From positions 124,001-188,000 of the forward strand of contig CAYVYN010000001.1 in NCBI GenBank assembly GCA_964455905.1: a stretch of 64,000 bases of DNA, given 5' to 3'. Position numbers and translations under genes: made by a program. Of this stretch, positions 53,093-62,000 are shown piece by piece. The DNA is from CAIJXB01 sp964455905. Lineage in GTDB: Bacteria > Chlamydiota > Chlamydiia > Chlamydiales > Rhabdochlamydiaceae. Position 1 is the stretch's first letter. Each line of letters opens with the position of its first letter. The notes beneath the pieces were generated by a model. It had not been told where the DNA came from. It saw nothing but the letters and a program-made list of their open reading frames with translations, and made no database searches.

Positions 53093-53435
53093 AACAAACA
53101 TCGTCTATATATTTTGGACTTGTCGCTCCAACGAAGAGGCAAAAAAAATTATCCGTAATCTTTTAAGTCAAAGATTAATTGCATGCGCTTCTATTTTCCC
53201 TGAAATAGAATCTCTTTATAGATGGAGGGGAGCAATCGAAAAATCTAAAGAAACAAAAGTAATACTTAAAACAAAAGATGAAAACTTTAGCCTAATAAAA
53301 AGTTACATTAAAGAACATTGTTCTTATGAAGAGCCTGAAATTGTAAAAGTTAGTATTTCTGAAGGTTCGAATTCTTACATTTCTTGGATTCTTCAAGAAA
53401 CAAAGGAACAAACTTTTTGTAGGAGAAGGATATAA
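53082..53435 (+). CDS. cutA: CutA-type divalent-cation tolerance protein
   Basis: The 117-aa product matches the CutA1 trimer family: IVYIFWTCRSNEEAKKIIRN, LIACASIFPEIESLYRWRGA, ESKETKVILKTK-like IEKSKETKVILKTKDE and YEEPEIVKVSISEGSNSYIS. CutA proteins are linked with copper tolerance in E. coli, though the true role is unsettled. The start lies inside the end of the kinase gene. A strong hairpin follows. Confidence 0.88.
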   Translation: MPNKTNIVYIFWTCRSNEEAKKIIRNLLSQRLIACASIFPEIESLYRWRGAIEKSKETKVILKTKDENFSLIKSYIKEHCSYEEPEIVKVSISEGSNSYISWILQETKEQTFCRRRI

Positions 53436-53474
53436 AATTTCCGCCTGCCTGCTAAAAAGAACAGGCGGTAATTT
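53435..53474. terminator. Bidirectional terminator between cutA and euo
   Basis: CCGCCTG (53441-53447) pairs with CAGGCGG (53462-53468) around a 14-nt loop. After one mismatch, AAATT and AATTT add five A/T pairs that give a T-rich tail on both strands. The two flanking genes converge here. Confidence 0.75.
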
Positions 53475-53482
53475 CCAGTAAA

Positions 53483-53905
53483 TTAAACAGCTTCTGAAGT
53501 TGTTTCTTTTTTACTGAGGTAAGTTTCTTTATACCCTGCGATGTCGTTAGAGTGTATAACCCAAGCTGCGCCTTTACGAACAGCCTTAAGAAGACCTACT
53601 CTTGTAGCGTAATAAATTTTTTGGGCTGGAACACCTAGCATTTTAGCAGCTTGGTTCACAGAGAAGAAACCTTTATGGTTGTCAAATAAGAGCTCTCCAT
53701 CAAACATAGACTTTGTTCTGGAGTATTTTTCTTTTCTATAAACTTCTAAATCCGCTAAATCAATTGTCCAACGTGTAGTATCTTTATGCGCTTTAAGTTT
53801 TCTTTGCTTAATCGCAACATAAATTGCTTGTCTAGTCACATTATTGATTTTAGCAGCTTCAGTGATAGAAACAGCTGTTTTTTCAACATTGTTTTCGCCT
53901 TCCAT
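53483..53905 (-). CDS. euo: EUO, chlamydial developmental transcription repressor
   Basis: EUO represses late genes in replicating chlamydiae. The 140-aa protein has two similar excisionase-type winged-helix units. The first is SITEAAKINNVTRQAIYVAI with LKAHKDTTRWTIDLADLEVY, and the second is FSVNQAAKMLGVPAQKIYYA with LKAVRKGAAWVIHSNDI. SVNQAAKMLG and GAAWVIH are close to chlamydial EUO as I remember it. An AGGAG ribosome-binding site precedes the ATG. In C. trachomatis euo (CT446) lies between gltX and recJ, as here apart from inserted genes. Confidence 0.85.
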   Translation of the reverse strand: MEGENNVEKTAVSITEAAKINNVTRQAIYVAIKQRKLKAHKDTTRWTIDLADLEVYRKEKYSRTKSMFDGELLFDNHKGFFSVNQAAKMLGVPAQKIYYATRVGLLKAVRKGAAWVIHSNDIAGYKETYLSKKETTSEAV

Positions 53906-53934
53906 TTTATAATCTCCTCTTAAAATACATTTAA

Positions 53935-53950
53935 AATTAAGTTTAATTTC
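53935..53950. promoter_or_regulatory. AT-rich palindrome in the euo leader
   Basis: AAATTAA-GT-TTAATTT is a perfect 7-bp inverted repeat with a 2-nt centre, 30 nt before the euo start and about 50 nt after the predicted transcription start. It could be an operator, perhaps for EUO itself, but such palindromes also arise by chance in AT-rich DNA. Confidence 0.3.
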
Positions 53951-54005
53951 CGTCTTTAATTACATTTTATGTTTCTAAAGACCAATCTTTTTCCTTAGAT
54001 TAATA

Positions 54006-54034
54006 ATTATGACATAAAAACGAATTGAACTCAA
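54006..54034 (-). promoter_or_regulatory. Sigma70-type promoter of euo
   Basis: On the minus strand TTGAGT (54034-54029), a 17-nt spacer and CATAAT (54011-54006) make a near-consensus promoter. The leader would be about 95 nt long. An early-expressed gene such as euo is expected to use the main sigma factor. Confidence 0.6.
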
Positions 54035-54164
54035 GGTTTAAATTGTATTGAGCTTTCTTGTTTTGAAAAAAACTAGAGAATTATCAAAGCAAGTAGCTCT
54101 TTTTAATAGATTTAAAGAAAGCTTTGATTTATGCTCCGAGTTTAAAAAACCTTTGAGGGAAATC

Positions 54165-56132
54165 ATGATTCGAACGTTATTTCTATCTTTTATTCTAATG
54201 TTTTCTTCTTTATTAGAAGCAAAACCTCCTTCTTTAACTCCCCGTGATACTAAGATAAAAATACAAGAAATTCTAAAAGCTCATGTAACATACCAAGAGA
54301 TTAATGAAGAAATCGTCAAAAGAACATTCCTAAACTATCTCGACGAGATAGACCCTCTAAAAACATATCTTATTGATAATGAAGTAATTGAATGGACTTC
54401 TCCGTCTAACTCTCTAGTTGAAGCCACCTTGAAAGGTATTAAAAACGAAGACTTTTCCGTTTTTTTCAAATTCCACGACTCTTTTTTAGAATCCATAAAT
54501 AGAAGAAACGCACTAGAAGACGAACTCTCAAATACCCCCCTTCTACAAGATGTAAAAGCATCAGATTTTAAAGACCTTACATGGACGCTTCATGAAGAGG
54601 ACTTAAAAACTCGCTTACACAAAATTAAATCGCTACAGCTCGAAACTGGCGAAAAACTTTCGATAGCGGATAAAAACCAATTCACACAAAAACTGACCAA
54701 AAGAAGACTTAGCAAAGAAGAAGAACTAAAAGGAAAAACCGATGAGGAAAGAAAACAAATAGTTCTTAGCCTTGTTCTTAAATCTATAAGCTCTGCTCTC
54801 GATTCTCAAACAGCCTATTTCACACCATCCGAAGCTAGTCAATTCATGATGCAAGTACAACAAAAGCTTTACGGGATAGGAGCTCAACTAAGAGATGACT
54901 TAAACGGTCTTTCAATCGTACGTCTCTTAGAAGGTGGACCTGCAATCTTAAGCAATAAAATAAAACTAAACGACAAAATCATTGCTGTTAACAAAGAACC
55001 AATTATTGGATTAGACATCATAGAAGCCGTAGATTTAATTAGAGGGCGACAAGGAACGAAAGTCACTCTCACTATTTTACGAACGAATGAACTATTTCCT
55101 GATAAAGAAGAAAAACTAGACGTAGAAATAGTTCGAGACGAAGTAGTTTTAACAGAAACACGCCTTGAAACAACATCCTACCCTTTCGGCGATGGTGTTA
55201 TTGGAATTTTCCATTTATTTTCTTTCTATGAAGACAGCAAAAACTCCTCCGCTATCGATTTATACCAAGCAATCGATGAACTCAAAAAAACAGAAAACCT
55301 CAAGGGAGTCATCCTTGATCTTAGAAATAATTCCGGAGGATTGTTAAAACAGGCAGTTGCCGTAACCGGTCTTTTTATCTCTAAAGGAGTTGTGGTTTCA
55401 GTAAAAAACAACACAGGAGAAATTGAAAGACTTCGCAATCTTGATAACAAAAAAGTATGGGACGGCCCTCTCCTTGTCCTCACAAATAGAGCCAGCGCGT
55501 CCGCGTCTGAAATTGTTGCTCAAACTTTGCAAGAATACGGAAGAGCTATTATAACAGGAGACGAAGAAACTTTTGGAAAAGGCACCTTTCAAACATTCAC
55601 ATTAGAATCTGCGAACTACGGAAAAGTAAATCCCAAAGGAGAATTTAAAGTAACAAGAGGCCGCTACTATACGGTATCGGGAAAAAGCCCTCAATTAGTT
55701 GGAGTAAAAGCTGATATTGTAATACCCGGGGTCCTTTCTTCTCTTGAGATCGGCGAAAAGTACGCAAAATTTCCAGTTAGTTCAGATCAAATACCCCCTG
55801 GATTTGAAGATGATCTAGCAGATGTCTCTCCTCTCCTTAGAAATCAAATACTTAGGATGTATAAGTTCAACCACCAAACTATTTCCGATGAATACCTCCC
55901 CTACATAGAAACTTTAAAGAAAAATTCAAAAGAACGGCTTTTAGCAAACAAGAACTATCAAAATTTCTTGAAAGAACTTGACAAAACAAAAGACACTTCA
56001 GTAGCAGATGAAGAAAAAATTCATTTCTTTGGACAAAATGATCTTCAACTGACCGAAAGTCTAAATATTATGACAGACCTAATCTTCCTATCTCAATGGC
56101 AAGATCTCAAAGAGAAAAAAGTAGCAGGTTGA
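54165..56132 (+). CDS. tsp: Tail-specific protease (C-terminal processing peptidase, S41)
   Basis: A 655-aa periplasmic protease with Ser-Lys dyad. The ATG at 54165 has GAGGGA just before it and opens a signal peptide (MIRTLFLSFILMFSSLLEA); upstream in-frame codons to 54048 are not used. A PDZ domain (VRLLEGGPAILSNKIKLNDK, then INEPIIG-like VNKEPIIGLDIIEAVDLIRG) sits near residues 230-315. The S41 core has LKGVILDLRNNSGGLLKQAV, NRASASASEIVAQTLQEYG with the Ser and GDEETFGKGTFQTF with the Lys. C. trachomatis Tsp (CT441) is the counterpart and lies near gltX there too. Confidence 0.93.
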   Translation: MIRTLFLSFILMFSSLLEAKPPSLTPRDTKIKIQEILKAHVTYQEINEEIVKRTFLNYLDEIDPLKTYLIDNEVIEWTSPSNSLVEATLKGIKNEDFSVFFKFHDSFLESINRRNALEDELSNTPLLQDVKASDFKDLTWTLHEEDLKTRLHKIKSLQLETGEKLSIADKNQFTQKLTKRRLSKEEELKGKTDEERKQIVLSLVLKSISSALDSQTAYFTPSEASQFMMQVQQKLYGIGAQLRDDLNGLSIVRLLEGGPAILSNKIKLNDKIIAVNKEPIIGLDIIEAVDLIRGRQGTKVTLTILRTNELFPDKEEKLDVEIVRDEVVLTETRLETTSYPFGDGVIGIFHLFSFYEDSKNSSAIDLYQAIDELKKTENLKGVILDLRNNSGGLLKQAVAVTGLFISKGVVVSVKNNTGEIERLRNLDNKKVWDGPLLVLTNRASASASEIVAQTLQEYGRAIITGDEETFGKGTFQTFTLESANYGKVNPKGEFKVTRGRYYTVSGKSPQLVGVKADIVIPGVLSSLEIGEKYAKFPVSSDQIPPGFEDDLADVSPLLRNQILRMYKFNHQTISDEYLPYIETLKKNSKERLLANKNYQNFLKELDKTKDTSVADEEKIHFFGQNDLQLTESLNIMTDLIFLSQWQDLKEKKVAG

Positions 56133-56220
56133 TAAAAAATTCAACAAATCTTGCATTATAACTTTTAAAACTCTTATAATTATTGCTTAATTAATCACTT
56201 TAGTAAAGGAACATACACCC

Positions 56221-57723
56221 ATGACTGTACGAGTCCGAATAGCACCATCGCCTACAGGAGATCCGCATGTAGGAACTGCCTACATGGCCCTTTTCAATCT
56301 TATTTTCGCTAAACATTTTAAAGGAAAGTTTATTCTAAGAATAGAAGATACTGATAGGACACGATCAAGACCTGAATACGAAAAAAGCATATTCGACGCC
56401 CTAAACTGGGCTGGTATTCAGTGGGATGAGGGTCCTGATGTGGGAGGTCCTTTTGGTCCTTATAGACAATCTGACCGTACATCTATTTACCAAAAGCACT
56501 GCCAAATGCTTTTAGATCAAGGAAAAGCTTACAAATGCTTTGCTACTCCAGAAGAGCTTTCTGAAATGCGAGAAACGGCAAGCAAACTAGGCCATCGATC
56601 TGGATATGACAGACGGTACAGAAATCTAACACAAGAAGAAATCGCAAAAAAAGAAAAAGAAGGTCTTCCTTACGTGATTAGGCTCAAAATCCCGCTAAGC
56701 GGAGAGTGTGCGTTTGAAGATGGTATTAAAGGAAAAATCTCTTGTCCTTGGGCTGATATTGATGACCAAATCCTTTTAAAATCAGATGGCTTTCCTACAT
56801 ACCACTTAGCTAATGTGGTTGACGACCATTTAATGGAAATTACCCATGTGATTCGAGGCGATGAGTGGATGAGTTCGACTCCTAAGCATATTATGCTTTA
56901 TGAAAGTTTTGGATGGACCCCACCTGTGTTTATGCATATGCCTCTTCTTTTAGGAAAAGATGGCAAAAAACTCTCAAAAAGACGAAACCCAACATCTATT
57001 TTCTATTACCGAGACAGTGGCTACCTACCTGAAGCATTCGTCAATTTCATGACTCTAATGGGATATAGTATGAAAGGCGATAAAGAAATGTACTCAATAA
57101 ATGAAATCATAGAAGAGTTTGATCCTAACAGGATCGGCGTATCTGGAGCCTTTTTTGATGTCAGTAAACTAGACTGGCTAAACCAACAGTACATGATTAA
57201 AACAATCCCAGAAGATAAACTATGGGATAGGATTAAAAGCTGGTCATTTAATGATGAATTTATGCGGAAATTAATGCCTCTATGTCATCAACGAATTAAA
57301 ACCTTCGCTGATTTCATGGAAGTTTGTTCTTTTTTCTTTGTAAACCATCTTCCGTATACAGAAGACCTACTTTGCCCTACTGGACTTTCGAAAGAAAAAG
57401 TTTGTTATGTCCTTCAATCGATCATTTGGAGTCTAGATGAACAAGAAGACTGGGGGAAAATCGGCATCGAAAAAGCTTCTAAAGACGTATCTGAAATTTT
57501 CGGACTCCATTATAAAAAAATAATGATGCCTCTTTTATACGGCAGTCTTGCAGGTAAACGGCAAGGCCCTTCTTTATTCGAATCTGTAGAGATTTTAGGG
57601 AAGGATAGAACAAGAGCAAGACTTCTTAATTCAATAGAGTTTTTAGGAGGATTATCCGGCAAAAAAATGGATATCCTTACAAAAGCTTGGGCGAAAAAAG
57701 AAGCCAAAGAACTTATGCTATAA
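56221..57723 (+). CDS. gltX: Glutamyl-tRNA synthetase
   Basis: This 500-aa class I synthetase has the HIGH-type motif in APSPTGDPHVGTAYMALFNL and the KMSKS-type motif in LGKDGKKLSKRRNPTSIFYY. The binding segment FILRIEDTDRTRSRPEYEKS is also clear. It charges tRNA-Glu and, in Chlamydiae, also tRNA-Gln before amidation by GatCAB. AAAGGAA lies about 9 nt before the ATG. Confidence 0.96.
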   Translation: MTVRVRIAPSPTGDPHVGTAYMALFNLIFAKHFKGKFILRIEDTDRTRSRPEYEKSIFDALNWAGIQWDEGPDVGGPFGPYRQSDRTSIYQKHCQMLLDQGKAYKCFATPEELSEMRETASKLGHRSGYDRRYRNLTQEEIAKKEKEGLPYVIRLKIPLSGECAFEDGIKGKISCPWADIDDQILLKSDGFPTYHLANVVDDHLMEITHVIRGDEWMSSTPKHIMLYESFGWTPPVFMHMPLLLGKDGKKLSKRRNPTSIFYYRDSGYLPEAFVNFMTLMGYSMKGDKEMYSINEIIEEFDPNRIGVSGAFFDVSKLDWLNQQYMIKTIPEDKLWDRIKSWSFNDEFMRKLMPLCHQRIKTFADFMEVCSFFFVNHLPYTEDLLCPTGLSKEKVCYVLQSIIWSLDEQEDWGKIGIEKASKDVSEIFGLHYKKIMMPLLYGSLAGKRQGPSLFESVEILGKDRTRARLLNSIEFLGGLSGKKMDILTKAWAKKEAKELML

Positions 57724-57846
57724 CCCTTTAGATTCTTCTTGATCCGGCGTTTTTCCAGCGTCGGATATAATATAAGAAGGGCTATACCCACTGTAAGCAC
57801 AGCCGCTAAGTAGTATAAGAGAAAGAAAAAATAAGAGTATCTTCAT
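57718..57846 (-). CDS. Very small lipoprotein (42 aa) next to gltX
   Basis: From the ATG at 57846 the minus strand encodes MKILLFFLSLILLSGCAYSG and a further 22 residues (YSPSYIISDAGKTPDQEESK, GL) to a TAG at 57718. The signal and LLSGC lipobox are textbook; the mature peptide would be about 27 residues. Chlamydia carries a small lipoprotein, OmcA, near gltX (CT444), but that one is cysteine-rich and this is not, so orthology is doubtful. It overlaps the gltX stop by 6 nt. No strong ribosome-binding site was seen. Confidence 0.55.
   Translation of the reverse strand: MKILLFFLSLILLSGCAYSGYSPSYIISDAGKTPDQEESKGL
57742..57766 (+). terminator. Hairpin after gltX
   Basis: ATCCGGCG (57742-57749) and CGTCGGAT (57759-57766) form an 8-bp stem with one G-U pair and a 9-nt loop, 18 nt after the gltX stop. 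No clear T-tract follows. The same bases code for the small lipoprotein on the other strand. Confidence 0.4.
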
Positions 57847-57909
57847 ATAGAGGGTATTCCTTAATTTAAATGTTTATTTTTTATTTACCCTTTTTTAGGA
57901 CTTTTGTCT

Positions 57910-59064
57910 ATGACTGATTTAGCCAACTCAAAGCCTGTTTATACTAAAACGAGCCCCTGTATAGCTAAAATACACTCTAGAACAGCTTTAAATCCCTCTA
58001 ATAAAAACAAACAGACTTTTCATATTTCTTTAAATATAGAGGGCTCGAATCTACATTTTACGCCTGGTGATTCATTGGGAATCCTGCCTCAAAATGATCC
58101 AACTCTTATCAGAGACCTACTTTCATTTATGGATTTAGAACCAACAAGCTTTGTTATTGACCCAAGATCCCAAGAAAGTCTTTCCCTACTTAACTACTTA
58201 ACCTCTAAAGTAAATCTTTCTAGAATATCTACCTCTTTACTAGAAACATTAACCCATTCTTCCAGCAAAAAAGACAAAATCACAGACTTATTACACCCAG
58301 AAAAAAAAACAGAATTGACCAGCTTTCTACAAGGTAAAGACCTTTTAGATGTTTTTGAAGAACTTGACGTTTCGAAAATTAAACCTGAAACTATTTTACC
58401 CCATCTGTCCCCTCTTCTCCCTCGGTTTTACTCCATAAGTTCTTCTTTAAAATCTCACGAAAATGAAGTGCACTTACTTGTTGCGCTCTCTTCTTATGAA
58501 CATAAAAAAGGACCTCGCTTCGGTGTAGCCAGCCATTTCCTTTGTAATTTAGCGAAAGAAAATCACACAGAAATCCCCTTATATGTACAGCCCTCCAAAC
58601 ACTTTAAGATCCCCGAAGATTCAAGTAAAAATCTAATAATGATTGGTCCTGGAACTGGAGTTGCTCCTTATAGAGCTTTTCTCCAGGAAAGAGCGGCTCT
58701 AAACGCTGAAGGAAATAACTGGTTATTTTTTGGAGAAAGAAATCGAGATACCGATTTTTTCTATAAAGACTTTTGGGATAGTTTTTCAGCCCAAGGTAAA
58801 TTGAAACTATCAACGGCTTTTTCTAGAGATCAAGAAGAAAAAATCTATGTTCAACATAAACTTTTAGAAGAAGCTGCGGAAGTATGGCGATGGCTAGAAA
58901 ACGGGGCATACTTCTACGTTTGTGGAGATGCCGATAAAATGGCTAAAGATGTAGAAGCTGCTTTACTACAAATCATTCAACAAAATGGACATACAGAAGA
59001 GACAGCCAAGGCGTACTTAAAAAACCTCAAAGTCTCGAAACGATATCTTGCTGACGTGTATTAA
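57910..59064 (+). CDS. CysJ-like NADPH:flavin reductase domain protein
   Basis: A 384-aa protein of the cytochrome P450 reductase/CysJ family with only the FAD and NADPH modules. LNIEGSNLHFTPGDSLGILP opens the FAD domain, LPRFYSISSSLKSH is the RxYS flavin motif, GPRFGVASHFLCNL is the GVxS motif, IMIGPGTGVAPYRAFLQERA starts the NADPH domain, and YFYVCGDADKMAKDVEAALL and a C-terminal KRYLADVY complete it. There is no FMN flavodoxin domain and no sulfite reductase beta gene nearby. Chlamydia has a similar gene annotated cysJ (CT435). The ATG at 57910 is used, with AGGA 9 nt upstream. Confidence 0.85.
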   Translation: MTDLANSKPVYTKTSPCIAKIHSRTALNPSNKNKQTFHISLNIEGSNLHFTPGDSLGILPQNDPTLIRDLLSFMDLEPTSFVIDPRSQESLSLLNYLTSKVNLSRISTSLLETLTHSSSKKDKITDLLHPEKKTELTSFLQGKDLLDVFEELDVSKIKPETILPHLSPLLPRFYSISSSLKSHENEVHLLVALSSYEHKKGPRFGVASHFLCNLAKENHTEIPLYVQPSKHFKIPEDSSKNLIMIGPGTGVAPYRAFLQERAALNAEGNNWLFFGERNRDTDFFYKDFWDSFSAQGKLKLSTAFSRDQEEKIYVQHKLLEEAAEVWRWLENGAYFYVCGDADKMAKDVEAALLQIIQQNGHTEETAKAYLKNLKVSKRYLADVY

Positions 59065-59076
59065 AAACAAAAAATC

Positions 59077-62000
59077 TTATCTTGAATTTGTGTCATGAAA
59101 ACCATAAGAACCTCTAACACTTTCAATCTCTTCCTCTAAAACGGATTGATATGTTGGCGACATAAAAGAATGATCTGCGAATAAAACCCTATCTTCCCAA
59201 GCAGACAAACAAGGAACCATCTTCACATGATGGAAGTCGTCTACAAAATAGCCAAAAGTTCCAGTTAAATAGTCAGCCTCAGAATAAATATTATAAACGT
59301 GTAATCCATAATCTCGAGGAATCGGCATGCCTGATCCTATCGTAACAGAGTATAGTTTTTTTTGTAGAATAGCTCTTTTTTCTTCTGATAAAAGTTCAAT
59401 GGCTCTTCTTCCTACAACGCCCCCTTCACTATGTCTAATATCCATCCAGAGTAAATCAGGATTAACCACATGTAATTTATCTACGACAGCATCCATGAAT
59501 CGGTTCGTTTGAAAAACAATCGGGGTTACGTAATTTTGTCGCTCCCAAATAAAACGAAGGACGTCCTGAACAAGACCTTCTGTCGGTGTGTGCATTCCAA
59601 TAAAAAGAGTGCCTTCTGGAATCTTTTCAATTACAGAATGACTCATGTCCCTAAACTCTTCTAATGTAGTGTTTATGCCGTTATGGAAAGTAATAAGCCC
59701 TATTCCATTCCATTCGTGCGGTAAAATCTCAGGAAAATGATCTAAAAGATTAATATAACCTGATTCTATCTCTTCTTCGGTATATTCTATTTTATCCAAA
59801 CAACCGCTAGCTAAATAACAATCAAGTAATGTGCTTTCGACAATTCCCTTACAAGGAATTAATATATCTGCTTGAGAAAAAATCGCAGAAATCTCTACTT
59901 GTAAAGAAAATCCTTCTCCCGTTCTATTTACACTTGATAACCCAAATATATCAAGGCGATTCAATGGATTGTTTCGCACATACCCATATAAATTAAGCCC
60001 ATCCGCAAACCCTGAAGGATCCGGTGTAAGCCATCTTCCTGTGGAAGGGTCATAAAACCTTGCCCCGAAATAAACAAATCCCTCTTCATGCCTTTTAGAA
60101 CAAAATCTCCAAGGATTTTTACTAGAAACTTCTACGAGTGATTCCTTTCCAAAAGGATCTATGTCGTAAAACTCTTGTATTTTTCCATCCATGTTAACTA
60201 GAGCAATAATATTACCGTAAAAATCATGAAGTGGCGCAAAAATTTCCTGATCTAGTTCTATTGCAATCGTTGCTCCAACATCGGCTTTGAGTCCAAGCCC
60301 CAAGACTTTTAATTGTGTCAAAACACCTTTAGCATTCATCATGCCAATTTCCTTAGCTCCATCGTAAACAAAATCAAAAGATTCTTGTTTTTGAAATGCT
60401 CCATCCTGACAAAAAAAGATTGTTTTTGAAATTAAACGAGAAAAAGGGTCATAAGAATACTCTACTTTTCTTTCTAATGATTCAATAGAGATCAATCTAC
60501 CTAATGCATCATATCTATAAGTAACGGTTTCTTTCGAACCTTGTCTTTTTATAGGATTACCTAGAGCATCATAAGAAAACAAACTGTCAAAAGAAGATAA
60601 AATCTTATTAAAATCATCTACCTTATGAACAGAAGAGTTTCCCAAAGAATCAAAAACAACCCCTTCTACTTTTAACTGATCCAGTAAATCGTATTGATAT
60701 ATTTTTTCTCCAAATAAAGAACTATAACTTTTTAACACAAGACCGGTAGATCCATACTCTATATCTTGGCAAAGCCATGAAGAAGTTTGCTTAGAAGCTC
60801 TTTGTAAAAGATCATGTTCAGTGTACATGTTTCCTATACCACCAATCAAAGATTCTTCTATAACGCAACCAACAGCATCAAACTCTAAATAGTTATGTTG
60901 ATATAAAAGCTCCCCGCTAGCATCCTTTCGAATGACACTGCGCAAATGCCCTTCGCTATACAAATAATCAATAAAAGAGCCATCAGGTAATCCAATTTTA
61001 TTACGTCTGCCCTGTACATCATAGAAAAATTCCATTTTCTTATCAGAACAAGAACTCTCCTCAGTAATTTCACCAAAAACGTTATAACGTCTATAGAATG
61101 TTTTTTTCGCAATCTCATCTGCAATAAAAACAGGATCCATTCCTCTATCATATGAATATCTATAATGAATAGTACTATCGGAACTTTTTAATTCTATCAT
61201 TCTTCCTAAGACATCATAGAAAAAAAATAAAGTCGTTTTATTTGGTAAAGTCTTTGTACTAAGCTTCCCTTTATTATCATAAGAAAATGAAGTTACCTTG
61301 TCTTCTCCTTCAATCTGTTTCACTAAGCGTCCAACAGAATCATATTCAAATAAGGTGACCAGAACCTTCTTACACTGGCCACCTAAATAGACATTAACAA
61401 CCCACTTTATTTTATTTCCAAAATCATCGTAAAAAAACTCTTCCCTTGAAAGAATGGTTCCTTTTGCATCTTGTTTTTCTTGTAGCACAACCTGATGTAA
61501 TAGGTTAGTTTCCTCTACCGTTTTAATGCCTTTAGAATCTGTATAAGTTTTTCTTAACCGGCCAGCTATCTCGTCATACGAAATCGTCGATACCTGTCCA
61601 AGAGGATCTATTTGTTCAACAACTCTTCCCTCTTTATCATAAGAGAAGAGGTAAGAAGCAATTCCCTTAGAAGTTATACGCTGTTCTTTTTCTAATAACC
61701 CGCGCTCATTATAAAAAAGCTGTACATGATTTTCTTTTCTATCTCCTTTTTCTTCCCATGTTTCGGAAAGAGAACCCTCTAAAGAACGTTTTTGAACAAA
61801 TGTCACATCTCCTTTAACCATTTTCTCTAAAAAACCTAAAGAATCATATGAATAAGTAGCTCGCCTACCTAAGGCATCTTCAGAAACTCTCCTGCCGGCC
61901 CCGTCATAAGTAAAAGTCCTCGTCAATCCCCTAAGATCTGTATAGGATAAAAGGTGAAAAGAGCTATAAACCCAGCGCTCTTCTCCGATGAAACAACCGG

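Noticed and set aside
54048..54164. 39 extra N-terminal codons for tsp
   Set aside because: They would bury the signal peptide; the ATG at 54165 has a good ribosome-binding site and starts a normal signal sequence.
60885..61151. Second minus-strand frame of 88 codons within the RHS gene
   Set aside because: It is a shifted frame of the repeat region with no start signal; the main frame is intact throughout.
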